The notes under the pieces are model-generated. The model saw only the letters and a program-made list of their open reading frames with translations. It had not been told where the DNA came from and did not search any database. A stretch of 64,000 nt of DNA from Thermodesulfitimonas autotrophica (GTDB lineage Bacteria > Bacillota > Desulfotomaculia > Desulfotomaculales > Ammonificaceae). Made by a program: the position numbers and the translations under genes. Position 1 is the first letter of the stretch. Each line of letters opens with the position of its first letter. This document shows positions 24,852-33,391 of this stretch, piece after piece. The stretch covers positions 132,460 to 196,459 of the forward strand of contig NZ_RKRE01000001.1 of assembly GCF_003815015.1 (NCBI RefSeq). The letters run 5' to 3'.

Positions 24852-26633
24852 TTACTCTGTAGGGTCGGGCGCAGCGGGAGTTGCGCCAGACCGGTGCAGC
24901 AAGGCCGCGGCGGCAGCGGGATCGGCGTACAGGGTTTTCTCGCTGGTGTAGGTGACGAAGCCGGGGCGCGCGCCCTTGGGCCGCTGGACGTTCGCGCGGC
25001 GGGTCCAGTCTACCGGGACGCTGCGGGCACCGCGAGCTTGGCTGAAATAGGCCGCAAGGGCGGCGGCTTCGGCGAGCGCCTGAGGAGAAGGGTCTTGCCC
25101 GCCGGTTTTGAGGATGACGTGGGCGCCGGGGACACCGCGGGCGTGCAGCCAGATGTCGCCGGGGGCGGCCAGCCTGAAGGTAACATAGTCGTTTTGCCGG
25201 TTATTTTTGCCCACCAGGATAGTGTAGCCTTCGGTGGAAGAAAGCTGCAGCGGTACCGGGTGGGCTTTTCTTTCTTTCGGGGCGGGCGGCCGCGCGGGGA
25301 GATACCCCTGTTCGGCGAGTTCCGCCGCGATCTCGTCAAGGTCTCTAAGCTCTCCGGCCTGCTCGATGGCGGTGGTCACCCCCGATAGGTAAGCGAGTTC
25401 CTCCTCGAGCCGCTCCTTTTCCTGCGCGGCGTAAGCACGGGCGGCGCGGGCCTTGGCGTATTTTTTAAAATAACGCTGGGCATTCTGCGCCGGAGTAAGC
25501 GCCGGGTCGAGCGGGATGGCCACCAGGGGTAAAGTGGGTAAGTAAAAATTTTCCAGCAGCGCCTCTTTGGCCCCGGCTTCGAGGCGGTAAAGGTTGGCCA
25601 TGAGCAGCTCGCCGTAAAGGCGGTAGCGGTCGGCATCGGGGTCGTCAAGGAGAACCGTGACCTCATCTAACTTACGGTTAAGCCGCTTTATTTCCCGGCT
25701 GACGGTCTCCATGAGGCGTTGCTTTTGCGTGCGGAAGGTGGTTATTTCGGCTTTGATGGTGTAAAAGCGATCAATAAGCCGGTTAAGCGGCCCCTGAATT
25801 TGCTCGCCGCCGTATTGGGCAGGGGTGAAGGGCGCAAAATCGACCGGCAGCCCGTTCGCGACAACGAGCGCCGGTACGGCCGTTCCTTGAGTTACGCCAG
25901 TCACCAGGTCGCGGAAAGCGGCGTAGAGCCGCCTGTACTCGTAGACGCCGCACTCGCCAAGGGTTACGTCGGGCGGAAGTTCAGCCCGGCAGACGACCTC
26001 GCGGGCGGAAAAGAGGCTGAAGCCCTCGTAGGTGCGCTGAATGGCGGCGGCTACTTCGGTAGCCGGACCATACGCCGTGAGGGCGACGGTGAATTCTTCC
26101 GCGCCTGGTTCGCGGGGGTCTTTTTTGCCGGTAGGCGGCGGCGGGACGTAGGGCTGTCCGGGGAGGACCTCCCGGTAGCGGCTGAGGGCGTGGGAGTAGC
26201 GCTTGATCGCGTCGAGAATCTTGTTTTCCGCGGCGTCAACGAGGATAATATTACTGTGTTTGCCCATTATTTCCGCGACGAGCCGGTAAGTGACCGGGCG
26301 CCCGGCCGCGTCGGTCCCCGTAAGGGTAAGATGTAAGATGCGCTCCAGGCCGGGCTGGGCGACCTCGCTTACGCGGCAACCTTCGAGGTGGCGCCGCAGG
26401 GTAGAACAGAAAAAGGGAATCTTGGCGGGGTTGCGGCGGTCCGTCTCAGTGAGGTGAACCCGGGCGGCGTCAGCGGTCGCGGCGGCGAGCAGGTGGTACT
26501 TCTCCCGGTAGCGGCGGCAGACCAGGATTACTTCGAGGGCCGCTGGCTGGTAAACGCGCTCGATCCGGCTGCCGGTCAGCCGCTCCTTCAGCTCGCGGGT
26601 TACCGCGTAGAGGGTCAAACCATCGAAGGGCAA
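24852..26633 (-). CDS. rqcH: NFACT-family ribosome quality control factor RqcH
   Basis: 593 residues: NFACT-N domain from MPFDGLTLYAVTRELK (about 1-210, with IMGKHSNIILVD), helical and coiled-coil middle (about 280-430), and NFACT-R domain (about 445-555) with DIWLHARGVPGAHVIL. RqcH binds stalled 50S subunits and adds C-terminal alanine tails; older name fibronectin-binding protein A. TTG start at 26633 with SD AAGGAG. Divergent from the DUF3866 gene. Confidence 0.92.
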   Translation of the reverse strand: MPFDGLTLYAVTRELKERLTGSRIERVYQPAALEVILVCRRYREKYHLLAAATADAARVHLTETDRRNPAKIPFFCSTLRRHLEGCRVSEVAQPGLERILHLTLTGTDAAGRPVTYRLVAEIMGKHSNIILVDAAENKILDAIKRYSHALSRYREVLPGQPYVPPPPTGKKDPREPGAEEFTVALTAYGPATEVAAAIQRTYEGFSLFSAREVVCRAELPPDVTLGECGVYEYRRLYAAFRDLVTGVTQGTAVPALVVANGLPVDFAPFTPAQYGGEQIQGPLNRLIDRFYTIKAEITTFRTQKQRLMETVSREIKRLNRKLDEVTVLLDDPDADRYRLYGELLMANLYRLEAGAKEALLENFYLPTLPLVAIPLDPALTPAQNAQRYFKKYAKARAARAYAAQEKERLEEELAYLSGVTTAIEQAGELRDLDEIAAELAEQGYLPARPPAPKERKAHPVPLQLSSTEGYTILVGKNNRQNDYVTFRLAAPGDIWLHARGVPGAHVILKTGGQDPSPQALAEAAALAAYFSQARGARSVPVDWTRRANVQRPKGARPGFVTYTSEKTLYADPAAAAALLHRSGATPAAPDPTE

Positions 26634-26710
26634 ATTATCCGGACTCCTTTGGGTGCAAACGAGGCCCCGGGTCGGGGCCGGGTATTCCTGAAATTTGAGC
26701 TACGAAGCGT

Positions 26711-26739
26711 AGTATAGCAGAGAAGAGGGTGACGGTCAA
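26711..26739 (-). promoter_or_regulatory. Sigma-A promoter of rqcH
   Basis: On the minus strand TTGACC (26739-26734), 17-nt spacer, TATACT (26716-26711). The -35 box touches the ATG of the divergent DUF3866 gene, so the two genes share regulatory DNA. Confidence 0.65.
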
Positions 26740-27845
26740 TGGAGGGGAACCAGGGACCACTCGTGCGTTTGCGGCCGGGGAAGGTCCTTAGGATTATCAC
26801 TTCCCGGCCGGGGCTGGTAGAAGCGGCGGTGCTGGTGGAAGGCCGGGAGGAGAAGGCGGTCGGCTATACGGCCTTCACCGGCGAGTTGCGTCCGGGAGAC
26901 GCAGTGCTGCTTAACACGACCGCCGTAGCTAAAGGGCTGGGGAGCGGCGGCTACCACTTCGTGGTGGCCAACCTGACCCGGCCGGAGCTCGATGCTCCGG
27001 CGGCGGGCCACATCATAAAGCTCCGTTATACGCCGGCGCAGATTAAGGTGTTAGCGGTGGAAGAGCCGGAGAGTTCGCACCACGAAAAACTTCGGGAAAC
27101 GGAAAACTTGGGCGGAACTCCGGTGGTAGCGCTGGAGCTGCACAGCCAGCTCGCGCCGGTGGCGGCGGCAGTCTGGCAGAAGGGTCGGGGGCGCCTGCGC
27201 CTCGTTTACGTGATGACCGACGGCGCGGCGCTGCCGCTTCCTTTTTCCCGAACGGCAGGCGAGTTGAAAGAGAAGGGCGTCTTGGCGGCAACGGTGACGG
27301 TGGGGCACGCGTTTGGCGGGGATTTCGAAGCGGTAAACGTTTACAGCGGCTTGCTCGCTGCCAAGCACGCGGCGGGTGCGGACGTGATCGTGGTAGGGAT
27401 GGGCCCCGGGGTGGTGGGAACAGGCACGCGCTTCGGCACCACCGCTATCGAACAGGGCGAAGTGGTCAACGCGGCCCATGTCCTGGGCGGCCGACCGGTT
27501 GCCGCGCTGCGGCTGAGCTTCGCCGATTTGCGGCCGCGCCACCGGGGGGTGAGCCACCATACCATCACGGCGCTTGGCCGGGTGGCCCTAGCGCCAGCCA
27601 CCGTGGCGGTGCCGGTGCTGGCGCCGGAGCGGGCAGAGGTGGTATGGGAGCAGCTCGAACAGGCGGGAATAGCGCAGCGCCACCGGCTGGTGACTGTTGA
27701 CGCCACTTCTGTTTTTAGCGCGCTGGACGAATTAGGGCTGCAGGTGAGCACAATGGGACGCGGTCTTGATATGGACCCGGAGTTCTTCCTCGCGGCGGGC
27801 GCCGCCGGCCTGGTGGCCGCGGAATTTGCCTTGGCGGAACCGTGA
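26739..27845 (+). CDS. DUF3866 family protein
   Basis: 368 residues matching DUF3866, a family of unknown function widespread in Firmicutes and Actinobacteria. N-terminal beta-rich part (GKVLRIITSRPGLVEA, AVGYTAFTGELRPGDAVLLNTTAV) and a C-terminal alpha/beta part with VIVVGMGPGVVGTGTRFG and LRLSFADLRPRHRGVSHH. No signal peptide or membrane helix. ATG at 26739 with AGAGGGTG eight nt before. Followed by spoIIM on the same strand after 130 nt. I do not know its activity. Confidence 0.85.
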   Translation: MEGNQGPLVRLRPGKVLRIITSRPGLVEAAVLVEGREEKAVGYTAFTGELRPGDAVLLNTTAVAKGLGSGGYHFVVANLTRPELDAPAAGHIIKLRYTPAQIKVLAVEEPESSHHEKLRETENLGGTPVVALELHSQLAPVAAAVWQKGRGRLRLVYVMTDGAALPLPFSRTAGELKEKGVLAATVTVGHAFGGDFEAVNVYSGLLAAKHAAGADVIVVGMGPGVVGTGTRFGTTAIEQGEVVNAAHVLGGRPVAALRLSFADLRPRHRGVSHHTITALGRVALAPATVAVPVLAPERAEVVWEQLEQAGIAQRHRLVTVDATSVFSALDELGLQVSTMGRGLDMDPEFFLAAGAAGLVAAEFALAEP

Positions 27846-27977
27846 AGAAGCAGGGGCAACCTGAGCGGCCCGGGAATTGGCAGTGACGGCATATCGCCTA
27901 AATAAGCGGCATAAGATTTTGGGCAGAGTAGTCGGCTTAAGCTTAAACGGGCGGGGACCGAACGGGTTGCGGGAGGG

Positions 27978-28646
27978 GTGCGGTTGCGGCAACGCTACGG
28001 GCTTGTGCTGCGCTCAATACTCACTGTCGGCGAGCTCCGCCGGGGTTTCTGGCTCTCCTCCTTGCGCCGCTGCTGGCTCTTCTACTTCCTTGCCCTTCTG
28101 GTCTTTGGTGCGGGTTGCGGCTGGGGGGCGCGGGACGCCCGCCAGCTCGACGCGCGGGATGCCCTGCGGCTTGAGGAGTATATAGCACCGGTGATAGTGG
28201 ATGGCGGCCGGGACCGGCGGAGCGTTTTTCACCGGGCCGCCCTTCGCAACACCCTCCCGTTGGGCGCAATGTACCTTGCCGGGCTTACGGTGATCGGGAT
28301 GCCGGTCGTTGCCGGGATTCTTTTGCTGCGCGGCTACGCTCTCGGTTTTACCGGTAGCTTCCTGGTCTGCCGCAAGGGCCTTTACGGCTTGGGAGTCTTG
28401 CTGGCGGCGGTCTTACCGCAGAATATCATCCTGCTTGTGGTATTCGTTGTGGGTGCGGTAGCCTCGTTTTCCTTCTCCCTGTTGCTCCTGCAGCGCTGGT
28501 TTAATTCAGAGGTTGCGGTTCTGCCGTGGTTCTTGCGTTACACGGGACTGATGGCGTTGCTGGCGGCGGCGGCTGTAGGGGCGGGGTTGGTAGAGGCGTA
28601 CGTGGTTCCGGGAATGGCGCAGATGATAGTTTCCCTTGTAAAATAG
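27978..28646 (+). CDS. spoIIM: Stage II sporulation protein M
   Basis: About 222 residues with several membrane helices (about 32-55, 95-120, 135-160, 190-215) and the SpoIIM pattern of RNT followed by LGAMYLAGLTVIGMPVV and a helix pair. SpoIIM works with SpoIID and SpoIIP in peptidoglycan remodelling during engulfment. GTG at 27978 overlaps its SD (GGGAGGGG); TTG at 27984 has better spacing. In other Firmicutes spoIIM also lies near xerD, as here. Confidence 0.88.
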   Translation: MRLRQRYGLVLRSILTVGELRRGFWLSSLRRCWLFYFLALLVFGAGCGWGARDARQLDARDALRLEEYIAPVIVDGGRDRRSVFHRAALRNTLPLGAMYLAGLTVIGMPVVAGILLLRGYALGFTGSFLVCRKGLYGLGVLLAAVLPQNIILLVVFVVGAVASFSFSLLLLQRWFNSEVAVLPWFLRYTGLMALLAAAAVGAGLVEAYVVPGMAQMIVSLVK

Positions 28647-28659
28647 CAGGAGGGATACC

Positions 28660-28929
28660 TTGGTTGTTTTTTGGGTTACGCACGGGCGCCGGCTGGTCCG
28701 GAAAACGCTGACCGGGTTCGTTTTATTGCTTCTCCTCTTTTTTGTAACCGGCAGGCCTATTCAAACGCTTATCCCCAAAAAGGCGGCCGGAGACTCGCTG
28801 CATACTGGAGCGAGCGGGCTACCGGTTCAGGCCGGGCAAAGGGTAGAGGAGGCCATCGTTCAGAGTGGGAGTTTTTTTGACCGGCTGGTAGAACTGCTTA
28901 AAAGGTATTACCGCGGCGAACTGCAGTAA
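28660..28929 (+). CDS. Small membrane protein between spoIIM and xerD
   Basis: 89 residues: basic start (HGRRLVRK), one hydrophobic helix (about 16-32, VLLLLLFFV), then a polar extracytoplasmic tail. TTG start at 28660, 13 nt after spoIIM, with AGGAGGG upstream. I do not recognise the family. The position suggests cotranscription with spoIIM, perhaps a sporulation-linked accessory protein (inference). Confidence 0.6.
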   Translation: MVVFWVTHGRRLVRKTLTGFVLLLLLFFVTGRPIQTLIPKKAAGDSLHTGASGLPVQAGQRVEEAIVQSGSFFDRLVELLKRYYRGELQ

Positions 28930-29065
28930 TATGCGCTGCCAGGCCTATATGGTTGTCTTTGGCAGCAAGAAGGAGTTCCGCCGCCACGGCGCGAATTTAC
29001 TACAGGGCTGCCGTAATTTGCAGCTTCGGAAGTAAGGTAATAAAAGGGATAGAGGGAGCGGTGCC

Positions 29066-29953
29066 GTGCTTCAGACCTGGCTTAACGAGTTTCTCGATTA
29101 CGTCCGGGTTGAGCGGGGACTAGCCCGGAACACCATCCTCGCCTACCGTTCCGATATCGCGCACTTTCTCACCTTCTTACAAAAACGTTCTTTCGCGGTC
29201 CCGGCCGGCCTGCGAGACGGGATGATCGCTTATCTCTTAGAGCTGCAGCGCATGGGCCTAAGCGCGGCAACGGTGGCCCGGCGAACGGCAGCGCTTAAGT
29301 CCTTTTTTGGTTTTCTTACCCGTCTCGACTACCTTCCGGATGATCCGGCGGCAGAACTCAGTTCCCCCAAGCTGATCCAGCGCCTGCCGCGGGTCCTGAC
29401 CCCGCAGGAGGTGGAGAGGATCCTTACCGCCCCGCGGCCCAATACTCCGGCGGGTTTGCGGGACAGAGCGATGCTGGAGCTGGCTTACGCCAGTGGGCTC
29501 CGGGTATCGGAACTTGTGGGCCTCGATATTGACAGTGTCAATTTGGAGGCCGGCTACGTTCGCGTCTTTGGCAAGGGGGCGCGGGAGAGGGTGGTGCCGG
29601 TGGGGCGAGCTGCCCGGCAGTCACTCCGCGACTACCTGCGGCGGGGCCGTCCGATCCTCTGCGGCAGATGCAGGGGCAAAGCCCTGTTTCTCAACCGGCG
29701 GGGCGAACGGATGACGCGCCAGGGTTTCTGGAAGCTCCTCAAACACTATGCGCAGGCGGCCGGCATCAACAAGAACCTGTCGCCCCACACGCTACGCCAT
29801 TCGTTTGCCACCCATATGCTCGAAAACGGTGCGGATCTGCGGGTGGTCCAGGAACTTCTCGGCCATGCGGACATTAGCACCACGCAGATTTACACCCACC
29901 TTACAGGGAGGCGGCTCCGCGAGATTTATGAACTCGCCCATCCCCGGGCGTAG
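29066..29953 (+). CDS. xerD: Site-specific tyrosine recombinase XerD
   Basis: 295 residues, normal size. N-terminal SAM-like domain (LNEFLDYVRVERGLARNTI) and catalytic domain with Arg in SGLRVSELVGL, Lys in GKGARERVVP, HTLRHSFATHML, LGHADISTTQIYTHL (R-H-R/H-Y set complete). Resolves chromosome dimers at dif. GTG start at 29066 with GAGGGAG. Downstream of spoIIM as in related spore-formers. Confidence 0.93.
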   Translation: MLQTWLNEFLDYVRVERGLARNTILAYRSDIAHFLTFLQKRSFAVPAGLRDGMIAYLLELQRMGLSAATVARRTAALKSFFGFLTRLDYLPDDPAAELSSPKLIQRLPRVLTPQEVERILTAPRPNTPAGLRDRAMLELAYASGLRVSELVGLDIDSVNLEAGYVRVFGKGARERVVPVGRAARQSLRDYLRRGRPILCGRCRGKALFLNRRGERMTRQGFWKLLKHYAQAAGINKNLSPHTLRHSFATHMLENGADLRVVQELLGHADISTTQIYTHLTGRRLREIYELAHPRA

Positions 29954-30042
29954 GGGAAAGAACGCCTTTACCGCCGCCCTGCAGGATGATAGTAGGTTCA
30001 TAGGTTAGGTAATATCTCGTAATGCCAGGAGGGGGTTTTTTC

Positions 30043-30870
30043 TTGCGCCCTGTCTGGTGGGCATTTGGTGGTTTTTTGCTCCTGCTTCTCCTTTGGCTTG
30101 TCTGCGCTGGACCAACGGGATACTCTGTGTCCGGCACGCCGCAAGCCCTTATCATCCTAATGTACCATAAGGTAACGCCGGACCCGCGAAGCGGCGGGCT
30201 AGGCCTGCGCGTTTCTCCGGAAAAATTCGCGGCGCAGATGCGGTACCTGCGGGAGCACGGCTACACGGTGGTAAGCCTTGATGATGCGGCAGCCTTTTTA
30301 AAAGGAGTCAAGTCGCTGCCGCCGAAACCGGTGGTGATTACCTTCGATGACGGTTACCGCGACAATTACCTTTACGCGCTACCAATCTTGGCGGAGTACG
30401 GCTACCCGGCAACAATTTATTTGGTCGCGCACGCCGTCGGGCGGTACAACTTTTTTGATGCCGATCGGGGTGTGCAGCCACGGAACGAAATGCTCACTTG
30501 GGAGGAGATCCGGGAGATGCGGGCGAAGGGCATTACTTTCGGCGCGCACACGCTGGATCATCCACACCTGACGCATATTCCCCCTGAAGAGGCGCGACGG
30601 CAGATCGCCGGCGCGAAAAAATTCCTGGAGGAAAAACTCGGGTGGCCTGTGGAGCATTTTTCGTATCCTTACGGGGATTTCAACTCCCAGGTGGCCGCCA
30701 TTGTAGCTGCGGCGGGTTACAAGACCGCGGTGACCAGCCGGCAAGGGGTAAACTACCCGGGCGCGAACCCCTTCACGCTCAAGCGGATCCGGGTCACTGG
30801 GAAGTACAGCCTGCAGCGCTTTGCTCATGAACTCGATCGCTACATTAAGGGGACGGCGGACGATGTTTAA
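30043..30870 (+). CDS. Exported polysaccharide deacetylase (CE4)
   Basis: About 275 residues from the TTG at 30043 (SD GGAGGGGG, 9-nt spacing; the ATG at 30022 lies before that SD and is less likely). Signal or anchor helix (about 5-25), then the CE4 domain: ITFDDGYRDNY with catalytic and metal Asp, GAHTLDHPHL with metal His pair, and FSYPYGDFN. Likely removes N-acetyl groups from peptidoglycan or another envelope glycan outside the membrane, perhaps in sporulation. Confidence 0.88.
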   Translation: MRPVWWAFGGFLLLLLLWLVCAGPTGYSVSGTPQALIILMYHKVTPDPRSGGLGLRVSPEKFAAQMRYLREHGYTVVSLDDAAAFLKGVKSLPPKPVVITFDDGYRDNYLYALPILAEYGYPATIYLVAHAVGRYNFFDADRGVQPRNEMLTWEEIREMRAKGITFGAHTLDHPHLTHIPPEEARRQIAGAKKFLEEKLGWPVEHFSYPYGDFNSQVAAIVAAAGYKTAVTSRQGVNYPGANPFTLKRIRVTGKYSLQRFAHELDRYIKGTADDV

Positions 30871-30945
30871 GCCGGGAGAAGTTGGTGCCGGCTGATAACT
30901 TTTGCCCGGGTGGCGGAAATTAAAGCTTTTTAGCTGCCTATGATG

Positions 30946-30951
30946 TATAAT
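30946..30951 (+). promoter_or_regulatory. Perfect -10 box just before whiA
   Basis: TATAAT with no convincing -35 hexamer upstream. Transcription from it would start about 8 nt before the whiA ATG, giving an almost leaderless mRNA. Confidence 0.45.
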
Positions 30952-30965
30952 AGTTTCGACCGGGA

Positions 30966-31934
30966 ATGAAGAGCGCACCATCCTTTTCGCTGCTTACAAA
31001 AAGCGAGTTGGCGCAAGTTACGGCGGAACGCCCGTGCTGTCTCCGCAGCGAGTTAGCCGGGCTGGCGCGGGCTGCCGGCCAGGTGGTAAAACGGCCGGAG
31101 GGCCCCCGCCTCGAGATTCACACCGAGAATCCAGCGGTGGCGCGGAAGGCTTTGCGCCTTGCGCGGGCCGTTTTCGGCGTGCAGGGTACCCTTATTGTCC
31201 GGCACCAGCGGCGGCTTCGCGGGAGGCGGCTGTTCTGCCTGGTGCTGCCGGAGGACTTTGCGGTGACGATGGCGACGCTGGGGCTGACGGACCGCTTCGG
31301 CCACCCGCTTGCCGGTATCCGGCGCGCCCTCGTGCGGCGCGCGTGCTGCCGGCGGGCTTATCTGCGCGGCCTTTTCCTCGGGCGGGGCTGGGTCAGCGGC
31401 AAGGCCCCTTCGTACCACCTAGAGTTTGTGGCTTCCTCCGAAGCCTTGGCCGGCGATCTTTTGCGGCTGCTCGCGGGATTTGGTCTTACCGGCCGGATTA
31501 ACGTGCGTAAGAACAACTACGTAGTTTACCTTAAGAAGGGCGGCGCGGTCAGCGATTGCCTGCGGTTAATGGGTGCTTCGGGCGCGCTGTTAGACTTCGA
31601 GAACCAGCGTGTTCTGCGGGATGTGAAAAACCGGGTCAACCGTTTGGTAAACTGCGATACGGCTAATCTCAACAAGACGGTAGAGGCGGCGCTCCAGCGG
31701 AAGGACGAAATCGAGTTGATCAGCGCGCGGATCGGGCTGGAGAATCTACCCCAGGAACTAAAGGAATTAGCGGCGTTGCGTCTGTCCCATCCCGAGGCGA
31801 CGTTGAAGGAGCTGGGCGAGATGATGCGGCCGCCCGTTTCGAAATCGTGTATCAACCACCGGCTGCGCCGCCTGTCTGCCATTGCCCGGCGACTGGCACA
31901 GGAGGCCGAGCAGGTGCGGGGGCAGGGTTTATGA
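30966..31934 (+). CDS. whiA: DNA-binding protein WhiA
   Basis: 322 residues: degenerate LAGLIDADG-like N-terminal part (LRSELAGLARAAG, RRAYLRGLFLGRGWVS) and C-terminal helix-turn-helix (HPEATLKELGEMM, SKSCINHRLRRL). In Firmicutes WhiA affects cell division and sporulation. It usually follows rapZ and yvcK; here neither is present. ATG at 30966 has almost no leader. Its stop overlaps the rpoN start as ATGA. Confidence 0.93.
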   Translation: MKSAPSFSLLTKSELAQVTAERPCCLRSELAGLARAAGQVVKRPEGPRLEIHTENPAVARKALRLARAVFGVQGTLIVRHQRRLRGRRLFCLVLPEDFAVTMATLGLTDRFGHPLAGIRRALVRRACCRRAYLRGLFLGRGWVSGKAPSYHLEFVASSEALAGDLLRLLAGFGLTGRINVRKNNYVVYLKKGGAVSDCLRLMGASGALLDFENQRVLRDVKNRVNRLVNCDTANLNKTVEAALQRKDEIELISARIGLENLPQELKELAALRLSHPEATLKELGEMMRPPVSKSCINHRLRRLSAIARRLAQEAEQVRGQGL

Positions 31935-33337
31935 GTGTGCGGCACGATCTCCGGCTGCGCCAGAGCCAGAGGTTAGTCTTGCGCAGCGAACTAAAAGAGA
32001 ACCTGGAGATTTTGCAGTTTTCGGCCCAAGAACTATCAGCTTACGTCGAAAAAGAGTTGATGGAAAACCCTCTGGTCGAGCTGGAAGAGGAGGCGGCCTC
32101 TTCCAGAGATAGCTGGAGTGAGGGCAACGAAGCGGAGCGAAACGAGGCAGGTGAGGGCCGGAGTGAAGTGGGGGACTGGCTCGAATATTTTTGTGACGCG
32201 AGCGATCTCGGCTATGCCCCGGGTGGTGTTGAACCCGCCAATTTTGCACCCGAGCTTTCCCCTGCCGGCCCAACCCTCTACGAAAGCCTGCTGGCGCAAC
32301 TTGGGATGTTACGCCTTTCGCCGCGGGAGCGGCTGATCGGCGAGTACATCATCGGTAATATCAGTCCTACCGGTTACCTGTCCCTTAGTGTGGCGGAGTT
32401 GTCTGCGGCGCTGGGCGTTGCGCCAGACGAAACCGAAAGGATGGTGCAGCTGGTTCAGTCCTTCGATCCGCCGGGCGTAGGGGCGCGCGATTTAAAAGAG
32501 TGCCTCCGCCTGCAGGCCGAGCGGCGCGGGCTGGGTGCTCTCAGCCGGATGCTGATTGAGGAGCACCTGGAGGCGCTGGCGGCGGGCGAGGTTGCGCGCA
32601 TCGCCCGGCTGGTTGGTGTTTCGACGGACGAGATTCTTGCGGCGGCGGCAGAGATCCGTTCGCTCAACCCCAGACCCGGAAGCATTTTTGCCGGCGGTCC
32701 GGTTCCCTACGTCGTCCCTGACCTGATCATCGAGCGGGTGGGTGACGAATACGTCGTTTTGCTTAACGATAGCGCCGGCCCGCGGCTCCGTCTTAGCCAG
32801 ACCTACCGCGAGTTCCTTAACCGCAAAGACCTTTCCGGTGAGGCGCGGTCTTTTCTTTTATCCCGGTTGAAGCGGGCCCTCACGCTGGTCAAGGCGATAG
32901 AAAAGCGGGGGGCTACCCTTTACCGGATTGGGGTGGCGCTGGTTCAGCTGCAGCGTGGCTTTTTCGACGAGGGACTGGTAGCGTTGCGGTCACTGACCCT
33001 AAAGGACCTTGCAGAAGCGGTAGGGCTGCACGAATCGACCGTTTCGCGGGCGATAGCGAACAAGTACCTGCAGTGTCCCCGCGGGGTTTTCAAGCTCCGC
33101 TTCTTCGTAAGTAGCGGGGTGGGCGCGGCAGACGGCGGGAAGGTTTCCGCCCATTCGGTTAAAGAGCTGATTAAGCAGCTGATAGGTGAGGAGCCCAGAG
33201 GCCAACCGCTGAGCGATAAGGATATTGCGGCGCGCTTGTCGCGCCAGGGGATCAACATCTCCCGGCGGACGGTGGCGAAGTACCGGAGCGAGCTTGGCAT
33301 TCCCGGGAGCGCGGCGAGACGAAACCGGGTACGATAG
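31931..33337 (+). CDS. rpoN: RNA polymerase sigma-54 factor
   Basis: About 468 residues from the ATG at 31931. Region I has LRQSQRLVLRSELKENLEIL, then an acidic region II, core-binding region, and the C-terminal HTH (LADLAEAVGLHESTVSRAI-type) and RpoN box SRRTVAKYRSELGIP. Directs transcription from -24/-12 promoters with AAA+ activators. Overlaps whiA by 4 nt, so the two are translationally coupled. An earlier in-frame start at 31847 would lie deep inside whiA and is unlikely. Confidence 0.94.
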   Translation: MSVRHDLRLRQSQRLVLRSELKENLEILQFSAQELSAYVEKELMENPLVELEEEAASSRDSWSEGNEAERNEAGEGRSEVGDWLEYFCDASDLGYAPGGVEPANFAPELSPAGPTLYESLLAQLGMLRLSPRERLIGEYIIGNISPTGYLSLSVAELSAALGVAPDETERMVQLVQSFDPPGVGARDLKECLRLQAERRGLGALSRMLIEEHLEALAAGEVARIARLVGVSTDEILAAAAEIRSLNPRPGSIFAGGPVPYVVPDLIIERVGDEYVVLLNDSAGPRLRLSQTYREFLNRKDLSGEARSFLLSRLKRALTLVKAIEKRGATLYRIGVALVQLQRGFFDEGLVALRSLTLKDLAEAVGLHESTVSRAIANKYLQCPRGVFKLRFFVSSGVGAADGGKVSAHSVKELIKQLIGEEPRGQPLSDKDIAARLSRQGINISRRTVAKYRSELGIPGSAARRNRVR

Positions 33338-33391
33338 GCAGAAATCCTAACAGGGTTACCGCTAAATTCCTTTGGGAAGGGGTTGATTTCG

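Noticed and set aside
3700-29985. Exact 15-nt repeat CCGCCGCCCTGCAGG at 3700-3714 and 29971-29985
   Set aside because: Only two copies without shared flanks; in a GC-rich genome this can be chance or a shared restriction-like palindrome core.
31847-31930. Upstream extension of rpoN
   Set aside because: It would read through the HTH-coding end of whiA in another frame; the ATG at 31931 gives the normal sigma-54 N terminus.
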